A stretch of DNA of 48,995 nucleotides from Flavobacterium sp. (GTDB taxonomy: Bacteria; Bacteroidota; Bacteroidia; Flavobacteriales; Flavobacteriaceae): assembly GCA_030151255.1 (NCBI GenBank), contig JASLED010000066.1, forward strand, positions 1-48,995, read 5' to 3'. Made by a program: the position numbers and the translations under genes. Below the pieces are notes generated by a model. The model did no database searches and was not told the origin of the DNA. It was given only the letters and a program-made list of their open reading frames with translations. This document shows, in pieces, positions 1 through 7,798 of this stretch. How positions within the stretch are numbered: position 1 is the stretch's first letter; the number at the start of each line of letters is the position of its first letter.

Positions 1-875
1 TCTTCATCAATGCCCATGTTTTGACAAACCCATTTGGCACCACTTATATTATTTATATTATGCTGACCAAAAACTTCTAATGGCAACAATCCTTCGTTTG
101 TAATTAAATAAGAAACCGAATCGTTGATTTCGTGCTCTAAAGTTGTATAACCAATTTTTCGGATTGGATTGGTGCTTTCTTCTGCGATTTGATTTACAAT
201 AGCATCTTCTTCATTATAAATCAAAATTCCACCATTGGTAATTTTATCAATAAAAATACGGAATTGATCTACATAATTATCAAATGTTGGAAACACATTA
301 ATATGATCCCAAGCAATACCACTAATCAAGGCAATATTTGGTTCGTATAAATGAAACTTTGGACGACGATCAATTGGAGAAGATAAATACTCATCACCTT
401 CAATTAAAATAAATTCATTATCGTTGGTAAGATTCACCATTCGGTCAAAACCTTCCAATTGCGCACCCACTAAATAATCTACTTCAACGCCGTGATAATT
501 CATTACGTGCAATACCATTGAAGTAATTGTTGTTTTTCCGTGAGAACCGCCAATTACAACTCTTGTTTTTTCTTTTGAATGTTCATAAATAAACTCTGGA
601 TAAGAATATATTTTTAAACCTAATTCTTTCGCTCTAATTAATTCGGGATTATCTTCCTTTGCATGCATACCCAAAATTACTGCATCAATAGAAGAAACTA
701 TTTTTTCTGGAAACCAACCTTCGTGCTCTGGCAACAAACCTTGTTTTGCCAATCTGGTTTTTGAAGGTTCAAAAATAGCATCGTCACTACCTGTAACTTT
801 ATCTCCTTTATCATGCAATGCCAAAGCTAAATTATGCATTGCGCTACCTCCGATAGCAATAAAATGTATATGCAT
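1..875 (-). CDS. mpl: UDP-N-acetylmuramate:L-Ala-gamma-D-Glu-meso-DAP ligase, 5' part only
   Basis: Mpl attaches a recycled murein tripeptide to UDP-MurNAc in the cytoplasm, returning wall fragments to peptidoglycan synthesis. The frame starts at an ATG at 875 with MHIHFIAIGGSAMHNLA, the Rossmann start typical of Mpl, and runs open to the left edge: 291 codons are present and about 150 C-terminal residues are missing. The Mur-ligase P-loop GGSHGKTT lies at residues 109-116, and a LIEGDEY strand, the Mur-ligase metal/ATP region, follows in the central domain. MurC is the closest alternative, but the opening MHIHFIAIGG and the SAMHNLA helix favour Mpl. The gene is separated from its upstream neighbour by a strong terminator, so it probably has its own promoter; only a weak TATTTTTA box is visible upstream. 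The truncation is caused by the window, not by mutation. Confidence 0.88.
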   Translation of the reverse strand, partial: MHIHFIAIGGSAMHNLALALHDKGDKVTGSDDAIFEPSKTRLAKQGLLPEHEGWFPEKIVSSIDAVILGMHAKEDNPELIRAKELGLKIYSYPEFIYEHSKEKTRVVIGGSHGKTTITSMVLHVMNYHGVEVDYLVGAQLEGFDRMVNLTNDNEFILIEGDEYLSSPIDRRPKFHLYEPNIALISGIAWDHINVFPTFDNYVDQFRIFIDKITNGGILIYNEEDAIVNQIAEESTNPIRKIGYTTLEHEINDSVSYLITNEGLLPLEVFGQHNINNISGAKWVCQNMGIDE

Positions 876-978
876 TATTTTATTATTTTATAAATTTTAT
901 TATCGACTTGTAAAAATACAATTTATTAGCTTTTAAAAATATTTCTCCTCTAAATCTTTGTAGAAAAGTAACTATTTC

Positions 979-1020
979 AAAATATAAAAGCTCAAGAAAA
1001 TTCTTGAGCTTTTATATTTT
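979..1020 (-). terminator. Rho-independent terminator after the TPR-like gene
   Basis: A perfect 20-bp inverted repeat (979-998 with 1001-1020) surrounds a 2-nt spacer. Its core is AAAAGCTCAAGAA paired with TTCTTGAGCTTTT, and A/T runs lie on both sides. It begins immediately after the stop codon of the minus-strand gene at 1021 and separates that gene from mpl. Confidence 0.85.
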
Positions 1021-3330
1021 TTACAATCCAACGTATTTTCTAAAATATTCACATTCGCGAATAACTTCCTGATAATATTTTGTATCGTGATATTTTGTTG
1101 CCAACTCTTTAAATCCATTCCATTTTTTAAACATCACTTCATTATAACCCCAATAATTTTCAGGACCGAAATATTCTTTTTGATAAAAATCATTTCGTTC
1201 AAGTTTAGCATCCAAATAAGCTAATTTTGCTTTTTGTTCATTTGTGGTTGCTGCGGCTTTTGCAATGTTATAATATTTGCGAGCATTGTTCATATTCATC
1301 AAATATTTTTGTCCGTTGGAAGAAATATAATTTCCATATTCATCTACCAACGAATTAGAATAAAACACACGTGCATTGCCAAAATACGACGCATTATAAA
1401 AGGCATTTCCAACCAATAATGCATTATTAAATATGTCTTCGCCGTTTGCAATTTTATTTTGCATTTCTTTTACTTTGGTTACAAACGAAAGCTTAGTGTA
1501 TTTTACACTTTGTTTTGCTTCATGATCACAATCATTGCAATCTTGAATTTTTCCATTAAATGGATTTCCATATAAAGTAGTATTTCCATACTCGGCAATA
1601 ATAGGTTGGCCTTCATAATCAGTACCCATTTCTACCGATTTTGTTTTCTGAAATTCAGTAATAGCTTCCTCTAACCTATCTTCATAGAACATATATATTG
1701 CTCTTCTTTCATAAATATCATTAATATTATACTGATAAGCATCAACAATTACTTTTTCAAAAGGAGTTTTTTTGGTATTTAAAAAGAAGGCTTCCATTAA
1801 TTTACTATTCTTTTCGTTTCCATAAAAAGAAACATCCGAATACATTACTTCGCTCATTACTTCATTACCTTGTTCTTTATAAATAACAGACAAATATTGA
1901 TTAATCCATTCCAATGCATATTCATAACGGAAACTATCTTCCCATGAAGTATTTTTTCGGATATCATTGTACAACCAATTTACGTCATCTAAAAGTAATG
2001 CTTCTGTTGAAGCATCCATTTTCTTTACTTGAGAAACTTTGTTGATTAATGAAAACAATCTAATTTGTTTTAAAATTAAATCGTTGTTGTTTGCTTGTTT
2101 TTTTGCATTGTCAAAAGCTACAGCTGCTTCTTTATAATTTCCCTGAAAAATGTCTAAATATCCTCCAGCTAATGTCCACAAAACAGGTTCGTTAACTTTA
2201 GTTGGCTGCTCTGCAACAGACTTAATCCATTTTAATCCTTGTTGATCTATTTTATTTTTAATCTTAGAAAAATACTCTTTGCTATTTTTAAATTTATCTT
2301 CTCTAAATTGTAAAACCTTGCTTTCTTGAATATTAACCCAACGTGTTAGCAAATAATTAATATGCGGACTTTTTGCATCAATGACATAAATTTGTTTCAT
2401 TGCTTCAATTAATCCTGCATCATTATAATAAGCTTGCATTGCCAAAATAGATGCTTGCACTTCCTTATTAGCCACATTTGCTAATGTAGCATTCAAAGCC
2501 GCATTATTTTGTACTTTATAATTATATATTGCTACCTGACGCATTGTGGGATAATTATTGAAAATTTCGGCATATAAAATATTCGACTTTTCAATCAGTC
2601 CTTTTGCTTGATAAGCTCCAGCAACATAACCAAGCGCGCGATAATACAGTGCATTTTTGGGCTGATTGGTAGAAGTTGCTTCAAAAAATGCAATAACGGA
2701 AGAACGATTTGCAGAATAAAACTTTGCCTTCATTACTTGAAACCAAATACGATTGCTGAAAAAAGCATCCTTTCCTTTAATTTGATTATAATATTTTTCA
2801 ATCAAACTTACTTGATTGTTATCCATAACATCAGTTACGTGATTATCATAATTCCAATAATCATAAGTTTGATTACTATAATTTTCTATCTCGCTACTAA
2901 AAGTTAGAAAAGTAACGAAATTAGCTATCTTGTGATTTTTAAGATTCCATTTTGTATCACTTGCAATGCTCTTTTTCTTCTGAAGTTCTTTATACATTTG
3001 ATGAATTTCTTCGATATGCGATTTAGCATCCAACAAATATTCACTTATTACTTCTTTCGATAGAGCTCCATCTAAATAAGAAACCCAATCTGAAAGAATT
3101 TCCTCATTAAACATTCCGCCATTATACATATAAGCGTTGTTATAAAAACGATCATATGGTGCATAAAACAAAGGTTCGTATGATTTATCTGCAAATGATT
3201 CTGGCGAAAAGTTAGACGAACTTCCATAACTCCACCAACCATCGGCGCATCCATATGTATAAACACTTGTGCCTAAAACAGTAATTAAACTACCTAGTAC
3301 TAGCCATTTTTTTAAAGGTTTCTTTATCAT
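1021..3330 (-). CDS. Exported TPR-like repeat protein of unknown function
   Basis: This is a 769-residue protein of unknown function. The longest frame begins at a TTG at 3336, but the ATG at 3330 gives a better start (MIKKPLKKWLVLG). A hydrophobic N-terminal segment at about residues 10-28 is followed by YTYGCADGWW, so the protein is exported or membrane-anchored. The cysteine is not in a canonical lipobox. The rest is mainly alpha-helical, with repeated A/Y/G-rich helix pairs that look like TPR units, for example around YYRALGYVAGAYQ and LYAEIFNNYP. It overlaps the end of the upstream lipoprotein gene (3290-4300) by 41 nt, which implies translational coupling and a shared role. A scaffold or partner for the lipoprotein in the periplasm or envelope is an inference. 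No enzymatic motif is recognisable. Confidence 0.75.
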   Translation of the reverse strand: MIKKPLKKWLVLGSLITVLGTSVYTYGCADGWWSYGSSSNFSPESFADKSYEPLFYAPYDRFYNNAYMYNGGMFNEEILSDWVSYLDGALSKEVISEYLLDAKSHIEEIHQMYKELQKKKSIASDTKWNLKNHKIANFVTFLTFSSEIENYSNQTYDYWNYDNHVTDVMDNNQVSLIEKYYNQIKGKDAFFSNRIWFQVMKAKFYSANRSSVIAFFEATSTNQPKNALYYRALGYVAGAYQAKGLIEKSNILYAEIFNNYPTMRQVAIYNYKVQNNAALNATLANVANKEVQASILAMQAYYNDAGLIEAMKQIYVIDAKSPHINYLLTRWVNIQESKVLQFREDKFKNSKEYFSKIKNKIDQQGLKWIKSVAEQPTKVNEPVLWTLAGGYLDIFQGNYKEAAVAFDNAKKQANNNDLILKQIRLFSLINKVSQVKKMDASTEALLLDDVNWLYNDIRKNTSWEDSFRYEYALEWINQYLSVIYKEQGNEVMSEVMYSDVSFYGNEKNSKLMEAFFLNTKKTPFEKVIVDAYQYNINDIYERRAIYMFYEDRLEEAITEFQKTKSVEMGTDYEGQPIIAEYGNTTLYGNPFNGKIQDCNDCDHEAKQSVKYTKLSFVTKVKEMQNKIANGEDIFNNALLVGNAFYNASYFGNARVFYSNSLVDEYGNYISSNGQKYLMNMNNARKYYNIAKAAATTNEQKAKLAYLDAKLERNDFYQKEYFGPENYWGYNEVMFKKWNGFKELATKYHDTKYYQEVIRECEYFRKYVGL

Positions 3331-4300
3331 AAACAATTATATTCTTTGAATTTAAATCATACAAGATAATTTCTTGTGGTCTTTTTTTTGTTGTCTTGTA
3401 CAAATCTTGCAACATTTCTTTTAGTTGATCGTTTGTAGTTGTTTCAACTTTTATCTCGTCTCCTTTTTCAAACAATTGTCCAAAATAACGATCAGTTTGT
3501 TCTACAACAAAACGGTTTACTCCAACTTTTCTAATTCCTTGTACTTGTTCAACATCTTTTTCTCTTATTCTGCTAATTAATCGAACTACTTGATTATTCC
3601 TAATCTGAATAGCCCATGCATAAATTGGTAATGCATAATTTAAACGCAATGGATAATCATCCAAAGCACCAATATATTTTTTAGCAATATTTCTATCGTA
3701 AATGGAATTTAAAGAATCGGTAGCAATACGCCCCATATTATAATACATCAATGCACCATGATCTACATTTGGGATACCTGTTTTTGATGCATACTTAATT
3801 TGATGCAAACGAATGGTTGAAGAAATTTTCCAATCGCTTTGCTTTTTCAATTCTTCTATAAGATGAAAAAAATTCTCTTTGCTATTTAACGTCCAATCAC
3901 AATCTAATTGAATTTCTGTACAACTAATATTATTTCTATCGTTTATTTGCGCTATAAATTTGATTATTTTATTTGCTAGATCATAAGTATTCAATCGATT
4001 TTGCAACATTACCTCATTCTTGATATAAACCACAGGAACAATTTCCGTTGAAACTGGAATAGCTTGTTTAAAAATAATTGGTTGAACAGGAATAGCTTGG
4101 TTATCTTTTAACGCAACATCAAAATAACGTAAATAAAGTTTTGTGATATTTAAATCAATTAAACTTTGTTTTTCAACTTTATCTAATTCAAAATTTGTAC
4201 GCCAAAAATAATATGATAATACTGTTTGATTGTATTGGTCATTCTTATTATTACAAGAAATTAAAAACAATAAACAAAAAATAGCAATCAACTTTTTCAT
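3290..4300 (-). CDS. Lipoprotein with TIM-barrel-like motifs, function unknown
   Basis: A 336-residue lipoprotein. The signal peptide MKKLIAIFCLLFLISC ends in a clear lipobox (LISC, Cys16) followed by NNKNDQ. The body alternates strands and helices; the segments LDCDWTL, STIRLHQ and GALMYYNMG resemble successive beta strands of a (beta/alpha)8 barrel such as glycoside hydrolase family 18. The expected catalytic Glu after DxD is absent (LDCDWT), so hydrolase activity is doubtful. The first gene of a two-gene unit, it overlaps the TPR-like gene downstream. A strong promoter lies so close to the ATG that the mRNA may be leaderless. The function is not recognised; a sugar-binding or inactive glycosidase-like envelope protein is a guess. 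Confidence 0.8.
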   Translation of the reverse strand: MKKLIAIFCLLFLISCNNKNDQYNQTVLSYYFWRTNFELDKVEKQSLIDLNITKLYLRYFDVALKDNQAIPVQPIIFKQAIPVSTEIVPVVYIKNEVMLQNRLNTYDLANKIIKFIAQINDRNNISCTEIQLDCDWTLNSKENFFHLIEELKKQSDWKISSTIRLHQIKYASKTGIPNVDHGALMYYNMGRIATDSLNSIYDRNIAKKYIGALDDYPLRLNYALPIYAWAIQIRNNQVVRLISRIREKDVEQVQGIRKVGVNRFVVEQTDRYFGQLFEKGDEIKVETTTNDQLKEMLQDLYKTTKKRPQEIILYDLNSKNIIVYDKETFKKMASTR

Positions 4301-4304
4301 GACA

Positions 4305-4336
4305 CAAATGTAAATCTCCGAACCACATAATCCAAA
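4305..4336 (-). promoter_or_regulatory. Bacteroidota-type promoter of the lipoprotein gene
   Basis: On the minus strand a -33 TTTG (4333-4336) and a -7 TACATTTG (4305-4312) are separated by 20 nt, an exact match to the Bacteroidota consensus. The last base of the -7 box is only 4 nt from the ATG at 4300, so transcription should begin at or next to the start codon. Confidence 0.65.
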
Positions 4337-4387
4337 AACATTTATTATTTAAAATTAAACTCTTCATCGTTTTCATTGTTCAAATAA

Positions 4388-4421
4388 AAAAACGGGTAAC
4401 TCAAAAGAATTACCCGTTTTT
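4388..4421 (-). terminator. Terminator after the S46 peptidase gene
   Basis: A 12-bp perfect stem, AAAAACGGGTAA (4388-4399) and TTACCCGTTTTT (4410-4421), encloses a 10-nt loop. It lies 17 nt past the stop codon of the minus-strand peptidase gene, and the A run becomes a U tract in that transcript. Confidence 0.88.
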
Positions 4422-4438
4422 ACTTTATTCTGAAATTG

Positions 4439-6583
4439 TTATTCTGTTACAATTACCATTTCATCAACAATATGTTTAGCATCGGCAAACTTATCTATTA
4501 CGAATAAAACGTAACGAATATCAACATTGATTGTTCTTTGCAATTCTGGATCGTAAATAACATCTCCTGCCATTGCTTCAATATTTCCATCAAATGCTAA
4601 TCCAATTAACTCACCTTTTCCATTTAATACTGGCGAACCTGAGTTACCTCCTGTAATATCATGATTTGTAAGGAAATTTACTGGTAAATACCCTTCTTTA
4701 TCAGCATACACTCCATAATCTTTTGCATTATAAAGATCAATTAATTTTTGAGGAACTTCAAATTCTTCATCTCCAGGTACGTGTTTAGCAACAGTTCCTT
4801 TTAATGTTGTATACCAATTTTCTTTTGCATCATTTTCTTTATCTCCTCTTGGCAATCCTTTTACTGTTCCGTAAGTTAAACGCAACGTAGAATTTGCATC
4901 TGGATAGTATTTTTTATCAGGATTACTTTGTCTTAATCCATCAACAAATAATCTGTATGCTTTTTGATATTTATCTTCTAATACAGCTAATTCAACGCTT
5001 TTAGCACGGTAATGTTCCATGATAGCTGACGATAATTTTAACAACGGATCGTTAGCTACATTTACTCCTGAAGGATTTGCTAAGAAAGCATCTAATTTTT
5101 CTTGATTAGCAAAAATACTTGTATTAAAAGCTTCATTTACATACTTATCAAAATCTCCATGATACTCTTTTTGAATTTGCGCAACATATGGTGCAATTGG
5201 ATATTCGTTTCCTTTAGTTACATATAACTCCAATTGTTTAGCAAGCATTTCTTTCTCCAATGCTTCATTTTGTCCTGAATAAACTTCAGCAATGTAAGCT
5301 TGGAAATCGGCTTTCTTCGCAGCGTCAAAAGTATCATAAGCATTAATTCCACCCATCAATCTATAAGGCAATGCAGCCATGTTTGATGTACGCAACATTG
5401 TCATTAAATAATTATCATGACGTGCCTTTAAGTTTGTTGCTGTGTAATAAGCATTGATATCAGCTATTACGTTTCCGTATTTTTTCTTGTTTTGTTTTTT
5501 AGATGCCCATTTTTGGAATTCTTTTTCATTAGCTGTTTTAACTTCCACAGTTTTGTGTTGTTTTAAAGCATCAATCATTCCTTGTCTATTTTTCCAATAG
5601 TTTGCAACACCTGCATATTTAGAAGCATAATTTAAACGAACTGCATCGCTTTCGTTCATATGTTTCTTCATTACATCCATTCCTAATTTAGAACCTTCAA
5701 CCCAAGCCGGATAAGCAAACATAATATTTTGCTCTACTCCTTGTGCAGGCATCCATCTGTTTGTTCTACCTGGATATCCAAGAATCATAGAAAAATCTCC
5801 TTCTTTAATACCTGCAATAGAAACTGGTAAGAAATGTTTAGGAGTTACCGGAACATTATCTGTTGAAAATTCAGCAGGATTTCCGTTTCTATCTCCATAA
5901 ACACGGAAAAGAGAAAAATCTCCTGTATGTCTTGGCCATTCCCAGTTATCAGTATCTCCACCAAATTTACCAATGCTATTTGGAGGTGTACCTACTAAAC
6001 GAACATCATTAAAATCTTCGTAAACAAAATAGTAATATTCATTTCCTTGAAAGAATGATCTTACAGATACAGTATATTTTCCGTTTCCATCATTTTCTTT
6101 TTGAATTTTACTGATTTCTTGATTGATTGCTTTTTCACGATCAGCTTCGCTCATTTTATCATTTACAACGCTTAAGATACGTTTTGTAACGTCGTCCATA
6201 CGAACGAAGAAACGAACAGATAATCCGTTTGCTGGTCTTTCAGAAGCTTTATCTTTAGCCCAAAAACCATTTGTTAGAATATCATCTTCTGGTGTAGATA
6301 ATGCGGCAATTTTATCATATCCACAGTGGTGGTTTGTTAAAACCAAACCTTGATCGGAAATAATTTCTGCAGTACAGCCACCATCAAATTGCACAATTGC
6401 ATCTTTTAATGAGTGATTATTAATACTATAAATTTCCTCAGCAGTTAACTGCAATCCCATTTTTTCCATATCGCGCTGATTCAAGCGCTCTATGAACATT
6501 AAGAACCACATTCCTTCATCAGCCTTTACTTTAAAAGGAGCTGCTAACAGTAATGCAGTAAATAATAAAACGATTTTTTTCAT
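4439..6583 (-). CDS. S46 family dipeptidyl-peptidase, DPP7 type
   Basis: A 714-residue exported serine peptidase that removes dipeptides from the N-termini of oligopeptides in the periplasm. The signal peptide is MKKIVLLFTALLLAAPFKVKA. The catalytic triad of the chymotrypsin-fold S46 family is visible: His at 86 in LTNHHCGYD, Asp221 in RHTGDFSLFRVY, and Ser648 in GGNSGSPV. Specificity in this family depends on the residue 18 positions after the serine; here it is Gly666 (AFDGN), which marks DPP7-like enzymes that accept hydrophobic P1 residues, whereas DPP11 has Arg there (FDRN). The length matches characterised DPP7. It sits between its own terminator and the Mrp operon, 57 nt from mnhG; a TATCTTCG box at 6614-6621 is a possible weak promoter. 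It supports growth on peptides. Confidence 0.93.
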   Translation of the reverse strand: MKKIVLLFTALLLAAPFKVKADEGMWFLMFIERLNQRDMEKMGLQLTAEEIYSINNHSLKDAIVQFDGGCTAEIISDQGLVLTNHHCGYDKIAALSTPEDDILTNGFWAKDKASERPANGLSVRFFVRMDDVTKRILSVVNDKMSEADREKAINQEISKIQKENDGNGKYTVSVRSFFQGNEYYYFVYEDFNDVRLVGTPPNSIGKFGGDTDNWEWPRHTGDFSLFRVYGDRNGNPAEFSTDNVPVTPKHFLPVSIAGIKEGDFSMILGYPGRTNRWMPAQGVEQNIMFAYPAWVEGSKLGMDVMKKHMNESDAVRLNYASKYAGVANYWKNRQGMIDALKQHKTVEVKTANEKEFQKWASKKQNKKKYGNVIADINAYYTATNLKARHDNYLMTMLRTSNMAALPYRLMGGINAYDTFDAAKKADFQAYIAEVYSGQNEALEKEMLAKQLELYVTKGNEYPIAPYVAQIQKEYHGDFDKYVNEAFNTSIFANQEKLDAFLANPSGVNVANDPLLKLSSAIMEHYRAKSVELAVLEDKYQKAYRLFVDGLRQSNPDKKYYPDANSTLRLTYGTVKGLPRGDKENDAKENWYTTLKGTVAKHVPGDEEFEVPQKLIDLYNAKDYGVYADKEGYLPVNFLTNHDITGGNSGSPVLNGKGELIGLAFDGNIEAMAGDVIYDPELQRTINVDIRYVLFVIDKFADAKHIVDEMVIVTE

Positions 6584-6640
6584 AATTGTATTTAGTATGT
6601 TACTTTGTGTGTGCGAAGATAAAATTATATTGTATAATTC

Positions 6641-7045
6641 TTAGTGATTATTCTTATCAATTTCGCAAGATTTTTCTTTTGGTTTATTGCATTTGTTTTG
6701 AGTATCTAGATCATCGGGAATATCATAACGTCCTTTTAATTCATCGATTACAGATTTATTCCATAATCGAACTCCACTGATATAGGCCGTACGAGCTATT
6801 AAGAATGCCGCTACAGGTGATGTAATAAAAAGAAAAAAGATAATAGCAAACACTTTTGTTGTAATTGAAAATTCAGAAAAGTGAATTGCCGCTGCTGCTA
6901 GAATACAACCAATACCCAATGTTGCGGCTTTTATAGTTATGGATAAACGAGTATAAAAATCGGGTAATCTAAAAATGCCAATAGATGCTACCAAAATAAA
7001 TATAGCGCCTAAAGTACTCAATGCCATTATTAATAAATCAGTCAT
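6641..7045 (-). CDS. mnhG: Mrp Na+/H+ antiporter subunit G
   Basis: The smallest peripheral membrane subunit of the Mrp cation/proton antiporter complex, and the last gene of the operon. The 134-residue protein has three hydrophobic segments; the family pattern IFRLPDFYTRLSITIKAATLG is seen near residues 24-44. The C-terminus is an extended charged tail rich in K, D and N. It overlaps mnhF by 8 nt, implying coupled translation. No clear terminator follows within the 57 nt before the S46 peptidase start, so some read-through into that gene is possible. Confidence 0.92.
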   Translation of the reverse strand: MTDLLIMALSTLGAIFILVASIGIFRLPDFYTRLSITIKAATLGIGCILAAAAIHFSEFSITTKVFAIIFFLFITSPVAAFLIARTAYISGVRLWNKSVIDELKGRYDIPDDLDTQNKCNKPKEKSCEIDKNNH

Positions 7046-7313
7046 CTTTTCCTCTTTTATCTAAGTAATATGAAAAAGCAACTGTACTCAAGAAAGCAAT
7101 AAGCGCCATGATTACAGCCACATCTAAAAAAATTGCATTATTTGCAATAAGACTAAAAAGTCCAATTAACCCTACACCTACGGTTATTAAAAGATCTATA
7201 GCTACTACTCGATCTACAATTGTTGGTCCTTTTAAAAATCGTAAAAAGATTAATATCAACGACAAACAAATAATGGGCATTACTATGTATATAAGATATT
7301 GTTCAACTGTCAT
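7038..7313 (-). CDS. mnhF: Mrp Na+/H+ antiporter subunit F
   Basis: A 91-residue integral membrane subunit with three transmembrane helices. The conserved GPTIVDRVVAIDLL stretch (residues 29-42) contains the Asp implicated in cation handling or complex stability in MrpF. The gene overlaps mnhE by 4 nt (ATGA) and mnhG by 8 nt, the usual arrangement for these co-translated small subunits. The size is normal for the family and nothing unusual is seen. Confidence 0.93.
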   Translation of the reverse strand: MTVEQYLIYIVMPIICLSLILIFLRFLKGPTIVDRVVAIDLLITVGVGLIGLFSLIANNAIFLDVAVIMALIAFLSTVAFSYYLDKRGKDD

Positions 7314-7792
7314 CGTAAAATAGCTAATAGTTTTTTCTCTGTTCTTTCTTTTAAGCGTTTGATAAATTTGTCTTTGTCTTTTAAATACATTGTGTGTATG
7401 TAAATATAACTTTTATCATCCGCAATATCAATCACCATCGTTCCTGGTGTAAGTGCAATAATGTTGGCTAACATCGTAATTTCGAAATCTGTTTTAGCAT
7501 CAATTTGATACTTAATAATTCCTGGTGTTGTATGATAATTTGGAGTAATTACATCTTTTGCTACTTCCCAATTTGCTTGTAACATATCTACAAAAAAGTA
7601 AATAATAAACGATAAGATTTTAGGCACGCGATAAAAATATTCTTTTTCACTTTTTGGCGAATTTCGCGCCAACAACCAAAGAATAAAAAAACCAAGTATT
7701 CCTCCAAAAAAGAAGTTCACATAGTTTAATTGTCCAGTTAATGCAACCCAAACAAATGTTAGTAATATATTTAGTAAAAAGTACTTTAACAT
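7310..7792 (-). CDS. mnhE: Mrp Na+/H+ antiporter subunit E
   Basis: A 160-residue accessory membrane subunit. An N-terminal hydrophobic pair (LLNILLTFVWVALTG, FFGGILGFFILWLL) is followed by a third segment and a soluble C-terminal domain. That domain contains the MrpE signature around LANIIALTPGTMVIDI and ends in the charged segment YIHTMYLKDKDKFIKRL. It lies 6 nt after mnhD and overlaps mnhF by 4 nt. MrpE is needed for assembly or full activity of the complex in characterised systems. Confidence 0.93.
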   Translation of the reverse strand: MLKYFLLNILLTFVWVALTGQLNYVNFFFGGILGFFILWLLARNSPKSEKEYFYRVPKILSFIIYFFVDMLQANWEVAKDVITPNYHTTPGIIKYQIDAKTDFEITMLANIIALTPGTMVIDIADDKSYIYIHTMYLKDKDKFIKRLKERTEKKLLAILR

Positions 7793-7798
7793 TTAAAA

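Noticed and set aside
3331..3336. Upstream TTG start giving a two-residue longer TPR-like protein.
   Set aside because: The ATG at 3330 is in frame, two codons later, and gives a normal signal-peptide start.
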